Assembly: GCF_038007305.1 (NCBI RefSeq)
Contig: NZ_JBBOWV010000001.1
Location: forward strand, 817,501 to 881,500
Direction: 5' to 3'
Source: Solibacillus sp. FSL W7-1436
Lineage (GTDB): Bacteria > Bacillota > Bacilli > Bacillales_A > Planococcaceae
DNA length: 64,000 bases
In this document: piece by piece, positions 41,583 to 51,626 of the stretch
Position numbering within the stretch: the first letter of the stretch is position 1
How the letters are laid out: each line of letters begins with the position of its first letter
Translations under genes and position numbers: made by a program
Notes under the pieces: generated by a model
The model's database searches: none
What the model saw: the letters and a program-made list of their open reading frames with translations, nothing else
What the model was told of the DNA's origin: nothing

Positions 41583-42152
41583 ATGTCTGCATTACAAACA
41601 ATTTTAGAGTATAACGGAAAATTCGTAGATGAAAAACAGTATGAACAGTATGCTACAACAAAATATCCTGACAAAAAAATTGTTGTTTTAACTTGTATGG
41701 ATACGCGTTTAGTTGAATTACTACCTAAAGCAATGAACTTGCGCAACGGGGATGTCAAAGTTGTAAAAAGTGCAGGAGCAATCGTAAATCACCCATTCGG
41801 CGGGATTATGCGTAGTTTACTTGTAGCGGTTTATGAATTACAGGCGGATGAAGTATATATTATCGGCCACTACGACTGCGGGATGAGTGCAGTTGATCCG
41901 AACGTCATGATCGGTCATATGCTAGAACGCGGAGTTAAACAGGAAACGATCGATGTCATCAATTATGCTCGATTTGATTTAAAAGAATGGTTATGCGGTT
42001 TTGGGGATGTTGAAACAAGTGTATTAAAAAGTGTTGACTTAGTCAGAACCCATCCATTAATGCCAAAAGGTGTTCCGGTACATGGTCTTATTATCGACCC
42101 TGCAACAGGAAAGCTGGATTTAGTAACGGACGGTTCAGTCGATCAAAAATAA
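41583..42152 (+). CDS. Beta-class carbonic anhydrase
   Basis: Zinc enzyme interconverting CO2 and bicarbonate, 189 aa (YtiB-like short form). Zinc ligands are visible: Cys38 in VLTCMDTR with the Asp40-Arg42 dyad, then His96 and Cys99 in GHYDCGM. Start at ATG 41583 because the homologous region begins MSALQTIL and AAAGGGG lies upstream, though at a long 12-nt spacing; the frame is open back to 41448 without a better site. Bidirectional terminator downstream. Confidence 0.92.
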   Translation: MSALQTILEYNGKFVDEKQYEQYATTKYPDKKIVVLTCMDTRLVELLPKAMNLRNGDVKVVKSAGAIVNHPFGGIMRSLLVAVYELQADEVYIIGHYDCGMSAVDPNVMIGHMLERGVKQETIDVINYARFDLKEWLCGFGDVETSVLKSVDLVRTHPLMPKGVPVHGLIIDPATGKLDLVTDGSVDQK

Positions 42153-42164
42153 ATATTAAGTAAT

Positions 42165-42212
42165 AAGCGGGAGTGCTCATCAAATTCAATGAATGAGCAC
42201 TCCCGCTTTTTT
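42165..42212. terminator. Bidirectional terminator carbonic anhydrase / GNAT
   Basis: Perfect 16-bp stem AAGCGGGAGTGCTCAT / ATGAGCACTCCCGCTT followed by TTTT. Confidence 0.93.
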
Positions 42213-42813
42213 ATAATGCAGCTTCTTTGTATTCCCGCTGCAAAATGGCGTACATATAATGGTCGACCCATTTTCCGTTTATATATAACAGCTCCCGCAA
42301 TAGCCCTTCCCTTGTAAATCCCGCCTTTTCCAATACACGAATTGAAGCCGAATTCGGTGGTGCCACATATGCCTCTATTCTATGAAGATTCAATGTATTA
42401 AAAGCAAATTCCATAACTAGACGTACCGCTTCAGTCACAATACCTCTGCCTGTGAAATTCTCATCCATCGAATATCCGATAAAACCGCTTGAATAGGGTA
42501 AACGTTTAATGGAATAAAGTGAAATATGCCCGATCAACTGGCCTGTCGCATTGTAAAAAATCCCGAAAGAAAACTCCCGGTTTGACTGCAGCAAATGTAT
42601 GCTTTCCAAAATTTTATTATACTGTACTTGTTCGGTATAAAATTCATCACGATGTAATGGCTCAAATTCGGACCAATACATTTTATTGTCTCTTAATAAT
42701 TTTGCCAACCCTTTCGCATCGGACGGCGTGAATGTGCGAAGCGAACATTGTTGCCCAATAAGTCGAACCATTGGACCCTCCTTCTTGTGAAATAGCTTGA
42801 ATAAGCTTTTCAT
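42211..42813 (-). CDS. GNAT N-acetyltransferase (RimJ/RimL-like)
   Basis: 200-aa acetyl-CoA-dependent acetyltransferase. Acetyl-CoA motif is NFTGRGIVTEAVRLVMEFAFNTLNLHRIEAYV, followed by the N-S-x-x-V-L-E-K-x-G-F element (NSASIRVLEKAGFTREGLLRE), typical of ribosomal-protein or small-molecule N-acetyltransferases; substrate unknown. Two starts are possible, ATG 42813 (AAGGTGG) and the internal ATG before VRLIGQ (AAGGAGGG). Confidence 0.87.
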   Translation of the reverse strand: MKSLFKLFHKKEGPMVRLIGQQCSLRTFTPSDAKGLAKLLRDNKMYWSEFEPLHRDEFYTEQVQYNKILESIHLLQSNREFSFGIFYNATGQLIGHISLYSIKRLPYSSGFIGYSMDENFTGRGIVTEAVRLVMEFAFNTLNLHRIEAYVAPPNSASIRVLEKAGFTREGLLRELLYINGKWVDHYMYAILQREYKEAAL

Positions 42814-42844
42814 TGAACCACCTTCATTTCATTTCAAAGCTTGC

Positions 42845-43687
42845 CTACTGTTTTTTCAACTTTTTCTTTTTTAATTTTACAGGCTTTGGCTTTATATCTA
42901 TAGATTCCGTTTTTTCTTTATCTGCAGCTGTTTCAGTATCTTTCCCGAAAATGTTCGTCAGCTTCATACCCCGTTTAGTAATTTCTTTTTCTATATGGGC
43001 TATTGTTTCTTTTAGTACTTGAACACGTGCATAGTTTTTGTCGTTCCCTGGTATTAAGTGCCAAGGGGCGTTTTCAGAATCGGTTTTTTCGAACATTTCA
43101 TCTGCTGCCTCGCAGTATAAATCAAATTTATCACGGTTCCGCCAATCTTCGGCTGTTAGTTTCCATGACTTGTACGGATCTGCAGCTCTTTCATTAAAAC
43201 GCTGAAGCTGTTCATCCGAGTCGATATGAATCCAAAATTTTATCATTATATAATCTTCATCTGTCAGTTGCTTCTCAAAGCTGTTAATTTCGTCATAAGC
43301 ACGTTTCCATTCCGCTTCTTCAGCAAATCCTTCTATGCGCTCCACAAGTACCCGCCCATACCAGGAGCGGTCGAAAATGGCGATCTGACCATGCTGCGGC
43401 AACTTTCTCCAGAAACGTTGCATATAATGATACCGCATTTCATGGGGCTGAGGGGCGGAGATCGGCCAGACCATTAACCCGCGCGGATCAATGCGTTCTG
43501 TTAATCGCTTGATCGCTCCCCCTTTACCCGCTGCATCCATTCCTTCAAATGCAATAATAAGTCCGATTTTATTGTTGAATAAAAACTGCTGGGCATTTAG
43601 CATTTCGTATTGTAAAGCTTTCAATTGCTTCTTATAGATTTCCTTCTCCAGTTTTTGCGATAAATCCACATCTTTTAGCTTTTTCAA
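42845..43687 (-). CDS. Polyphosphate kinase 2 family protein
   Basis: 280-aa PPK2-family nucleotide phosphotransferase using polyphosphate to phosphorylate (d)NMP/NDP. Walker A GMDAAGKGG is at residues 49-57. Walker B/lid elements are FDRSWYGRVLVER (Asp106) and the family-specific RIDPRGLMVWPISAPQPHEMRYHYMQRFWRKLPQHGQ region. The ~45 C-terminal residues are Lys-rich (KPKPVKLKKKKLKKQ), possibly for contact with polyanionic polyphosphate. Whether it prefers AMP or ADP cannot be told. Confidence 0.92.
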   Translation of the reverse strand: MKKLKDVDLSQKLEKEIYKKQLKALQYEMLNAQQFLFNNKIGLIIAFEGMDAAGKGGAIKRLTERIDPRGLMVWPISAPQPHEMRYHYMQRFWRKLPQHGQIAIFDRSWYGRVLVERIEGFAEEAEWKRAYDEINSFEKQLTDEDYIMIKFWIHIDSDEQLQRFNERAADPYKSWKLTAEDWRNRDKFDLYCEAADEMFEKTDSENAPWHLIPGNDKNYARVQVLKETIAHIEKEITKRGMKLTNIFGKDTETAADKEKTESIDIKPKPVKLKKKKLKKQ

Positions 43688-43819
43688 ATAGTGCTGCCTC
43701 CCCTACTCCATATATTTATGTATATTTTACTTGAAAGTGTATGGAATTGGTAATTGTTGCAGTCATTTATTTGAATCATTTGATTATTTTATGTTTTCAC
43801 CTAGTTTTTATAGAACAAA

Positions 43820-43852
43820 AAACGCGGGTGCACTTATGTATGCCCCGCGTTT
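43820..43852 (-). terminator. map terminator
   Basis: AAACGCGGG / CCCGCGTTT stem with a 15-nt loop, followed by TTTTTGTTC on the minus strand. Confidence 0.88.
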
Positions 43853-43857
43853 ATAGC

Positions 43858-44679
<822 letters not shown>

Positions 44680-44749
44680 TCAAGGATTTTAAAATTTGGC
44701 GTTTTATTACTAATTTAGTACGACTTTCTACTATATAATGAGGAAAAAA

Positions 44750-44781
44750 CTTGCAGCTGGAGAATTATTCCTCGCTGCAAG
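44750..44781 (-). terminator. thiT terminator
   Basis: CTTGCAGC / GCTGCAAG outer stem with partial inner pairing, followed on the minus strand by TTTTTTCC. Confidence 0.85.
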
Positions 44782-44799
44782 CCTTAAGCTTTTTAATCG

Positions 44800-45366
44800 T
44801 TATGTTGTTTTTACTTTTTGCAGTAAGCGGGGTGCAGATGTGAATAAAATAACTGCGATAATTGCCGTCAGTATTGTAGCAGGTACCATATAAGTACTGT
44901 TGTAAATAATTGAATAGGCCCATACATTATCATCGCCTGCATATTCTTTAAAGAACACGACACCTGCAAGCAAGTGCGAAACAAATCTTAAAGCACCACC
45001 TATAAGTGCTCCAATGACGATATAAAGTGCCATTTTCACTTTATTAAGCGATTGTGTTGCCTGTAATAACGGCTTTCTTACAATTGCTGCTAATCCTACT
45101 ACTGTAAAGGCAAGACCATAATCCAAAATTGCCTGAAGCCAGTGTACAATATAAGCCCCGAACATCATTTGCATAATGCCGATCAGCAAGCCTGTTGCAA
45201 GTCCTGCCGTTAATCCCCAACGGATGGCCATTAACATAATCGGTACCATTACAAAGCTGATGGACCCGCCTTGTGCCCACATTTTAAAAGATACTTGATC
45301 CAATACAAGTCCGATGGCAGCAAATATCGCTATTTCCACCATCATCAATAATTTCTTTCTGTCCAT
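44800..45366 (-). CDS. thiT: Energy-coupled thiamine transporter ThiT
   Basis: S-component of the ECF thiamine importer, 188 aa, six TM helices. Signature DQVSFKMWAQGGSISFVMVPIMLMAIRWG and HWLQAILDYGLAFTVVGLAAI contain the aromatic/Trp residues that bind thiamine in this family. ATG 45366 follows AAGGGGC at about 6 nt. A TPP riboswitch in the leader supports the assignment. Confidence 0.95.
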   Translation of the reverse strand: MDRKKLLMMVEIAIFAAIGLVLDQVSFKMWAQGGSISFVMVPIMLMAIRWGLTAGLATGLLIGIMQMMFGAYIVHWLQAILDYGLAFTVVGLAAIVRKPLLQATQSLNKVKMALYIVIGALIGGALRFVSHLLAGVVFFKEYAGDDNVWAYSIIYNSTYMVPATILTAIIAVILFTSAPRLLQKVKTT

Positions 45367-45453
45367 AACAATGCCCCTTTCTTTTATCCGATGTAACAAA
45401 AGTGAAGAGGGATAGAATGGAACTTTTACTTCTTCCAGGTATCTAGAAAAAGC

Positions 45454-45602
45454 AAAAAACGATAATCAGGACAAAAGCCTGACTATCGTTTGAACAGTCG
45501 GATTCTATCCACATCCCTACGCAAGTGCTAACTTACAGGTTCAAAGAGTCAGTGCAATCCCGTGCACAATCTCAGCCGACTTTCTCGGCACCCCTTGTGG
45601 TA
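45454..45602 (-). promoter_or_regulatory. TPP riboswitch (THI box) with terminator
   Basis: Minus strand: P1 stem CCACA...TGTGG, ACAAGGGGTGC, GGCTGAGA, CTTTGAACCTG and TAGCACTTGCGTAGGGATG are all in order, the diagnostic THI-box elements (aptamer about 45508-45602). The expression platform is AACGATA..TCAGG / CCTGA..TATCGTT then TTTT (45454-45490). When TPP binds, thiT transcription stops. Confidence 0.96.
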
Positions 45603-45631
45603 CATCTAATTTTTATTGTTTGAACATGCTC

Positions 45632-45660
45632 ATTGTAACGAATATTTTTACAACTTTCAA
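45632..45660 (-). promoter_or_regulatory. thiT promoter
   Basis: Minus strand TTGAAA (45655-45660), 17 bp, TACAAT (45632-45637), about 25 nt before the riboswitch. Confidence 0.7.
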
Positions 45661-45720
45661 CAGCTATTATTTTTAAATGTACTAGAATTACATATACTAG
45701 AGGCGAAGGAGTGATAAATA

Positions 45721-46050
45721 ATGGAATCGAAAGGGTTAAGTGCACTGAGCTATTTGAGCTTTTATTTTGCACCGTTTATTTTACCGTTGATTATATTTAT
45801 TGTTACAAAAGATAATGCCGTTAAAGACCATTCTAAAAAAGCTTTTATTTCCCAACTTATTCCGATAGTGTTAGGGATTTTGTATACGATTTACTTTTTA
45901 ACCTCTGTTCTTTCCTGGAATGATACTTTGACCCTGAGTATACAGGATTTTTTCATCAGTTCGCATTTTATCGGATTTATTCTATTAGTTGTGTTTACGT
46001 TCATCCTGGCAATATGGAATCTCATTCAAGCGATTAAAGTTTTACGGTAA
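45721..46050 (+). CDS. DUF4870-like membrane protein
   Basis: 109 aa, three TM segments (LSYLSFYFAPFILPLIIFIV, LIPIVLGILYTIYFLTSVL, GFILLVVFTFILAIWNLIQAIKVL) and the polar KDNAVKDHSKKAFISQ loop characteristic of DUF4870. Function unknown. GAAGGAG before the ATG; a 43-aa gene follows. Confidence 0.78.
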   Translation: MESKGLSALSYLSFYFAPFILPLIIFIVTKDNAVKDHSKKAFISQLIPIVLGILYTIYFLTSVLSWNDTLTLSIQDFFISSHFIGFILLVVFTFILAIWNLIQAIKVLR

Positions 46051-46118
46051 TGTTTATAACAGCTCCTGATTTGGGTATATTTTTTATACGAAATGTTTTC
46101 GTTAAGGAGTGTTTACTA

Positions 46119-46250
46119 ATGAAATTAAATAAACTCATTAAGACAGCAATTAAATATGGACCAATCGTGTATCCGATCATAAAAAAAATGATGGACAGCA
46201 AAAAATCAACTCCCCAACCAGCAACTACACGACGAACTCCAAAACGTTAA
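46119..46250 (+). CDS. Short basic peptide, unknown function
   Basis: 43 aa, starting MKLNKLIKTAIKYGPIVYPIIKKMM with a strongly basic tail (RRTPKR). AAGGAGT lies 8 nt before the ATG. An amphipathic helix plus basic tail suggests a membrane-surface peptide; no family recognised. Co-directional with the DUF4870-like gene and followed by a hairpin. Confidence 0.6.
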   Translation: MKLNKLIKTAIKYGPIVYPIIKKMMDSKKSTPQPATTRRTPKR

Positions 46251-46258
46251 TGCAAAAA

Positions 46259-46293
46259 ACACATTTCCCGCTTTCTGGAGGGAAATGTGTCTT
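46259..46293. terminator. Bidirectional terminator
   Basis: ACACATTTCCC / GGGAAATGTGT stem; followed by CTTTCTT on the plus strand and by GTTTTTTGC on the minus strand (for sbcC). Confidence 0.85.
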
Positions 46294-46295
46294 TC

Positions 46296-49200
46296 TTATT
46301 TAATGATAATCTCTGTTTTACTGTAACCTTCTTTTAGCTTTTGCACTTGTAAAATGGCGGGCATTGCTGCTTTCAGTTCTGCCACATGGGAAATGACGCC
46401 GATTAAGCGGCCTGTTTGCTGAAGGTCGATCAATATATCGATTGCCCTTCTTAACGCTTCCTCATCCAAAGTACCGAAGCCTTCATCTATAAACATTGTA
46501 TCGATATGCACACTTCCCTGAACACTTTGAATAACATCGGCCATACCTAACGCCAATGAGAGTGAGGCGTTGAATTTTTCACCGCCGGACAGTGTTTTTA
46601 CATCCCGCGTTTGCCCTGTATGACTGTCATATACATCAATGCTGAGTCCGCTTTGGGCATTTCCTTCTTTCCTTCCTGTAGATTTCAGGAAGTACTGGCC
46701 ATTAGATAGGACACGCAAACGTTCATTTGCCGCATGTGTCACTTTTTCCAAATAGCCCATTTGTACAAACCGTTCAAATGAAATTTTCGCATCATTTTGA
46801 CCACGAATTAAATTATAAACATGTTCGACTTGCATCAGTTTCGCTTTATAACTTTCAATCTGCTGTGCTGATTGGTCAAGTTTATCGCTTGTCTCCTTAC
46901 ATTGCTCCACATAGGACTGGATCAGTGTTATTTTGGAATACTGTGCCTCGATCTGCTCATTCAGCTCATGAATCTGTTGCTCACACGCCGTTAAATCGGC
47001 TTGTTCTTTTCCTTCAAGTAAAGGTTCTTCCTCGGCAATTTGAACAGATAATGTATGCACATTTTGCTTATACGCTTCAACCGCATCCTGAATTTGCTGC
47101 TGTACATTTAAAGGTAATAACGCACTCTTATACGTTTCTAAATCGAAACCTTCCTGCTGCAATGCTGACTCAAATGCTTTTTGTGCTGAAGTAGATTCCT
47201 GCTGTTTCTCTCCTACAAGATTTTTCGCATGCAGATGATTCACTTCACAGGATTTTTCATCCAATTGCATTTTTTGCATCGCTTCAAGTGCATTTTGAAT
47301 CGCAATTTTTAACTGGCCATGTTTTTGCTGCTGGCTTGCCAATTCAATTGTTACTTCATCCAATGTAGAAAACTGAGGCAATAATGACTGCTCGCTTTGC
47401 TCAAGCTTCCCTTTTTCCTGTGCATATTGTTTATCGATATCGATTACATATTGCTGCCCTTTTTCAATGCGACCTTGCAGCACTTCTCTATTTTCTGAAA
47501 GCTGTGCCATCGCTTTCTTTTCAGTGATAAGCTGTGCCTGCTGCTGTTTCTGCTTCGTCAATTGCGCAGTCAGCTCGGTTAATCGCTGTTCATATTCATG
47601 TAGTTGTGAAGGCTCTGCGCCAAGTGAATGAAGCGCACTTCTTTTCTGCTCCAATGTTGCCTTTTCCACATCTACTTTCGAATTGACCTGGTAAAAACTT
47701 TGCATCGCCCGATCGCCTTCCTGACGGAGCTGTGCCAATACATTGTCGTCAATGACAACTGCTTCGCTGTTATGAACAGCTGGGTGCTCTGTGCTTCCAC
47801 ATACAGGACATGCTTCACCATGCTGTAATGATGCTGCTAAAAAGGATGCCTGATTGCTGCGTAATTGCTGCTCCATATTTTGCAGCTTCTGTTGGGCTTC
47901 ATCAGCAATTTGTTTTTTACCGGCAAGCTGTTTCACTAAAGCATCGACATTCATCTGAATTGCATCCACTTCTTTTACCATTTCAATTTTCCGTGTTAAT
48001 GCAGCATGTGCTTCGTATGTTTCATGGTACGTTACTGTCGCATCTTCCAGTTCATTGATGATGGCTTGCTGCTGTTGATATTTTTCTTTTAAAGAGGATG
48101 CTTCGTTTTGCAGCTTATCAAATAATTGCTTTGCGTTTTTTTGGTTTTCAGCAAGCATTGACACATTTTCCCGTTGTGTATTAATTGATTGATAGATCGG
48201 TACAAGCTGTTCAAGCTGCGAAATTGATTTCGTATAGTTATCCAACAACGGTTCTTGCTGCTTTTGCTCCTGATAGTGATCTGTCGCCTGCTGAAGTTGT
48301 GACTGTGCACGTTCATAGTCAGCCTTTGCTTTTTGCAAGGAGACTTCCGCTTGTTCAAGCTGCCGTTTCACCTTCACGTATTCACGTTCTAACGGCTCTA
48401 TCTGATTAGCCTTTTTGGCCAGTACAAGTTTCTGCTGTTCTGCTTGTATTTTATCCTTTTGTTCGAGTAATTCTTCGAGCCGCGCTTTCCGCATTAGAAA
48501 CTTTTCAATCCGCTCATTTAACAGCCTTTGATCATTCAATGTTTTAACTAACTTTTTTAACTCCTTTTTTGAAGAATCATATTCCTCTTTTAATGCTGTA
48601 CATTGATTTTCGTAATGTTGCTGTTCTGTCAGTAAGGCACTCTTTACTTGGTACAGATTAATAACATCATTGTTCAGCGATGAAAACAGTTCAGACTCTC
48701 TATGTGGGAGTCGGGACCGGATTTCATGAATTGTGTTGTCCTGTTGCATCTTTGCTTGTTCATAATGTTTTTCAGCACTATTCTTTTTCTCTTTCAGCAG
48801 TTCCACCATTTTCGTAAAGCGTTCCGTTTTGAATATTTTCCGGAAAATCTCCTCTTTATGCTTTGATTCCGATGTGAGGAGCTTTTGAAATTCCCCTTGC
48901 GGCAGCATAACGATCTGATTAAATTGGGACTGCGTTAAGCCGATCAGTTCTTCGACTTTCGACTGAATGAGCTTCACTTGAAACTTTTCAACAGCGGGTA
49001 CAATGACCCCATCGGTAATCTCAAAAAACTCGCGCTTTGCACTTGCACCGTCATGACCAAACTTCCGCCAAATACGGTAAAGGCGACCGCGTACTTCAAA
49101 TTCAAGTTCGACTTCCGTATCAACTGATTCATCCGCAAAATCACTGCGCAAAAACAGCGACTTTTCCCGATCCTCTCCACTTCCGGAATCATAAAGTGCA

Positions 49201-49349
49201 AATGTAATCGCATCGAAAATAGTCGTTTTCCCCGCGCCGGTTGCACCGGAAACGACAAAAATTCCATGTTCATGGAGTTTTGTAAAATCTATGACTTCCC
49301 TTTGATGATACGGTCCAAATGCTGTCATCGATAATCTGATTGGTTTCAT
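46296..49349 (-). CDS. sbcC: Nuclease SbcCD subunit C (SMC-like ATPase)
   Basis: 1017-aa Rad50-like ATPase that with SbcD cleaves hairpins and processes DNA ends. Walker A is GATGAGKTTIFDAITFALYD. Long coiled coils flank the zinc hook CPVCG near residue 513. C-terminal signature LSGGEKFNASLSLALGMADV and Walker B HIDTMFIDEGFGTLDEEAL follow. Gln/Glu-rich coils are typical. It starts 2 nt after the sbcD stop, so translation is coupled. Confidence 0.95.
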   Translation of the reverse strand: MKPIRLSMTAFGPYHQREVIDFTKLHEHGIFVVSGATGAGKTTIFDAITFALYDSGSGEDREKSLFLRSDFADESVDTEVELEFEVRGRLYRIWRKFGHDGASAKREFFEITDGVIVPAVEKFQVKLIQSKVEELIGLTQSQFNQIVMLPQGEFQKLLTSESKHKEEIFRKIFKTERFTKMVELLKEKKNSAEKHYEQAKMQQDNTIHEIRSRLPHRESELFSSLNNDVINLYQVKSALLTEQQHYENQCTALKEEYDSSKKELKKLVKTLNDQRLLNERIEKFLMRKARLEELLEQKDKIQAEQQKLVLAKKANQIEPLEREYVKVKRQLEQAEVSLQKAKADYERAQSQLQQATDHYQEQKQQEPLLDNYTKSISQLEQLVPIYQSINTQRENVSMLAENQKNAKQLFDKLQNEASSLKEKYQQQQAIINELEDATVTYHETYEAHAALTRKIEMVKEVDAIQMNVDALVKQLAGKKQIADEAQQKLQNMEQQLRSNQASFLAASLQHGEACPVCGSTEHPAVHNSEAVVIDDNVLAQLRQEGDRAMQSFYQVNSKVDVEKATLEQKRSALHSLGAEPSQLHEYEQRLTELTAQLTKQKQQQAQLITEKKAMAQLSENREVLQGRIEKGQQYVIDIDKQYAQEKGKLEQSEQSLLPQFSTLDEVTIELASQQQKHGQLKIAIQNALEAMQKMQLDEKSCEVNHLHAKNLVGEKQQESTSAQKAFESALQQEGFDLETYKSALLPLNVQQQIQDAVEAYKQNVHTLSVQIAEEEPLLEGKEQADLTACEQQIHELNEQIEAQYSKITLIQSYVEQCKETSDKLDQSAQQIESYKAKLMQVEHVYNLIRGQNDAKISFERFVQMGYLEKVTHAANERLRVLSNGQYFLKSTGRKEGNAQSGLSIDVYDSHTGQTRDVKTLSGGEKFNASLSLALGMADVIQSVQGSVHIDTMFIDEGFGTLDEEALRRAIDILIDLQQTGRLIGVISHVAELKAAMPAILQVQKLKEGYSKTEIIIK

Positions 49350-49351
49350 CG

Positions 49352-50515
49352 TTACAGCACCTCCTGTTTTTCACGTTCATTTTCGATCAGCTGCTCTAAA
49401 ACCTCAGTATAAATCTCTTTAATTTCATCACTTAAAGGCTTGCCTGTCATTTCCGTATAAAATAGCTCAAACAGTTCCGAATCATCCATTTGAACACGGT
49501 TCATTGTCGTCGCATGCTGTTCAAGCTGTTCATACACAACTGTTCGTTCAATATGCAAAGCATTCGGATAAACAGTGCGGACAAGTTCGGCAGCACCTTT
49601 CACATAATGTTCATCCTGTAATTTAACAAATACATAATCGTCATTTACTTTATGCTGCAATATATCTTCAAGCATTCCTGTCACAATGCGCATGTCCCGC
49701 ACTGGGGTAAGCATTCTTTTTTCAATCGCCACTGTTCCGTCTTCTTTTAAATCGACAATCAAAAAACCCTTTTTATGTGTCACTTCAGATTCTGAATACT
49801 TAAGCGGCGATCCGGAATATTGAATTTTCTCGTTTGCGACAAAGTGCGCCTGATGTAAATGTCCTAACGCTGTATAACAGAACGGTTCGAATAATACTGA
49901 GCTGATACATTCCGTCCCGCCAATCGTCAATTTACGTTCGGAGTCACTTGTATTCGGCTCCGGCATCCCGTCTTTTGTAATGAACGCATGCCCGACGATA
50001 ATATTGCGTTTCGTATTATCCATTGTCCGCTTAATCTGTTCAATGATTTTCGCCATCGCCGCTTCATGCGACGTAATGGACTGATCGTCAAATAATGCCC
50101 GTACAATTGACGGCTCTGCAAAAGGAACTAAATAAAAATGAACTTCCCCGTATTCATCATGCATGATGACCGGATCGATATTCTTTTCTAAATGACCGAC
50201 GATATGTAAACCGCTCGCCTTCATAAATTCACTGCCAAAATTTAAACGTGTAGCGCTATCATGATTTCCAGCGATTGCTAAAATCGGCGTTTTTTCATCG
50301 ACTAAAATTTCTTTCAATGTTTTATTTAAAAGTTGGATCGCATCTGTCGGTGGTACTGACCGATCATACAAATCTCCGGCTATAATAATGACATCCGGCT
50401 TTTCTTTTCTGATTTCTTCGATAAACTGTTCAAGCACAAATTGCTGGTCTTTCGTCATCGATACACCTTGTACTATTTTTCCTAAATGCCAATCTGCTGT
50501 ATGGAAAATTTTCAT
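49352..50515 (-). CDS. sbcD: Nuclease SbcCD subunit D (Mre11-like)
   Basis: Mn-dependent exo/endonuclease, 387 aa. Phosphoesterase motifs in order: HTADWHLGK, IIAGDLYDRSVPP, AIAGNHDSATRLNF, IIVGHAFI and YTALGHLHQAHF. C-terminal SbcD_C domain. ATG after AGGAGGCGG. First gene of sbcDC; the ~50 bp between its start and the upstream terminator holds its promoter. Confidence 0.96.
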   Translation of the reverse strand: MKIFHTADWHLGKIVQGVSMTKDQQFVLEQFIEEIRKEKPDVIIIAGDLYDRSVPPTDAIQLLNKTLKEILVDEKTPILAIAGNHDSATRLNFGSEFMKASGLHIVGHLEKNIDPVIMHDEYGEVHFYLVPFAEPSIVRALFDDQSITSHEAAMAKIIEQIKRTMDNTKRNIIVGHAFITKDGMPEPNTSDSERKLTIGGTECISSVLFEPFCYTALGHLHQAHFVANEKIQYSGSPLKYSESEVTHKKGFLIVDLKEDGTVAIEKRMLTPVRDMRIVTGMLEDILQHKVNDDYVFVKLQDEHYVKGAAELVRTVYPNALHIERTVVYEQLEQHATTMNRVQMDDSELFELFYTEMTGKPLSDEIKEIYTEVLEQLIENEREKQEVL

Positions 50516-50562
50516 GAATACCGCCTCCTATCTTATAACTATAAGTGTACATGAGCGAAAAT

Positions 50563-50608
50563 AAAAAAACCATATCGTACGAATATTCGTTCGTACGATG
50601 TGGTTTCG
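50563..50608 (-). terminator. opp operon terminator
   Basis: Long stem AAACCACATCGTACGAA / TTCGTACGATATGGTTT followed by TTTTATTTT on the minus strand. Confidence 0.9.
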
Positions 50609-50612
50609 ATAA

Positions 50613-51626
50613 TTACTGCTTTACAGCCATTTTGCCGGCTGAAATTTCTTCCATGTAGTGGCATGCCGCTTCATGCGTATTCTTCATAATGGAAGATGTA
50701 CGCAAAACAGGTTCTTCCGTTCTGCACTTATCTGTCGCAAATGGACAGCGTGTATGGAATCGGCAGCCTTGTGGCGGATCGATAGGTGACGGCACATCAC
50801 CTTTTAAAACAATACGGCTTTTTACAGCATCCGGGTCCGGCACGGGAATCGCTGATAATAATGCTTTCGTATAAGGATGCTGCGGGTTTTCGAACAGGCT
50901 TGTTTTATCGGCAATCTCTACAATTTTCCCTAAATACATTACGATAATACGATCCGAAATATGACGTACCACCCCTAGGTCATGCGAGATGAATAAATAA
51001 GTTAAACCGTATTCATTTTGCAGCTCTTCCAGTAAATTCAGCACTTGCGCCTGAATCGATACGTCCAGCGCAGATACCGCTTCATCACAAATAATCAGTT
51101 TTGGATCAACCGAGAGCGCACGGGCAATACCGATACGCTGACGTTGACCACCCGAGAATTCATGCGGGTAGCGGTCTGCCTGATATGGTCGTAATCCAAC
51201 CGTTTCAAGCAGTTGTTCAATACGGGCACGTCGCTGATTTGGCGGCAGTACATTTTGAATATGCATCGCTTCGTTCAGCACACTTGCAACTGTCTGACGC
51301 GGATTGATCGAAGCATACGGATCCTGGAAAATGATTTGCAGATCTTTGCGGAATTTACGCATTTCGCCTTTCGGAATTTTCGTAATATCCGTCCCCTGAA
51401 ATACTACGGAACCATCTGTCGGCTCTTCCAAACGTAAAATCGCACGGCCTGTCGTAGATTTACCACAGCCCGATTCTCCTACAATGCTGACAGTCTCTCC
51501 TTCATAAATCGTAAAGGAAATATCATCTACCGCTTTTACGTGGTTGACTGTACGGCCCAGAAATCCTCCCTTAATCGGGAAATACTGTTTTAGTCCTTCA
51601 ACCTTTAACAGTTCTTTTTTCGCCAT
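50613..51626 (-). CDS. oppF: Oligopeptide ABC transporter ATP-binding protein OppF
   Basis: 337-aa ATPase subunit of the second peptide importer. Walker [15 protein letters not shown], signature [15 protein letters not shown], Walker [13 protein letters not shown] (Cys-Asp-Glu-Ala variant of the usual ADEP). C-terminal oligo_HPY domain with [18 protein letters not shown] after GGAGGTGA; overlaps the oppD end by 29 nt. Paralogue of appF in the first cluster. Confidence 0.93.
   Translation of the reverse strand: MAKKELLKVEGLKQYFPIKGGFLGRTVNHVKAVDDISFTIYEGETVSIVGESGCGKSTTGRAILRLEEPTDGSVVFQGTDITKIPKGEMRKFRKDLQIIFQDPYASINPRQTVASVLNEAMHIQNVLPPNQRRARIEQLLETVGLRPYQADRYPHEFSGGQRQRIGIARALSVDPKLIICDEAVSALDVSIQAQVLNLLEELQNEYGLTYLFISHDLGVVRHISDRIIVMYLGKIVEIADKTSLFENPQHPYTKALLSAIPVPDPDAVKSRIVLKGDVPSPIDPPQGCRFHTRCPFATDKCRTEEPVLRTSSIMKNTHEAACHYMEEISAGKMAVKQ

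Noticed and set aside
45572-45772. 66-codon minus-strand ORF upstream of thiT
   Set aside because: Overlaps the TPP aptamer and the thiT promoter; not a gene.
46727-47194. 155-codon ORF antisense to sbcC
   Set aside because: Lies wholly within sbcC coding sequence; shadow frame.
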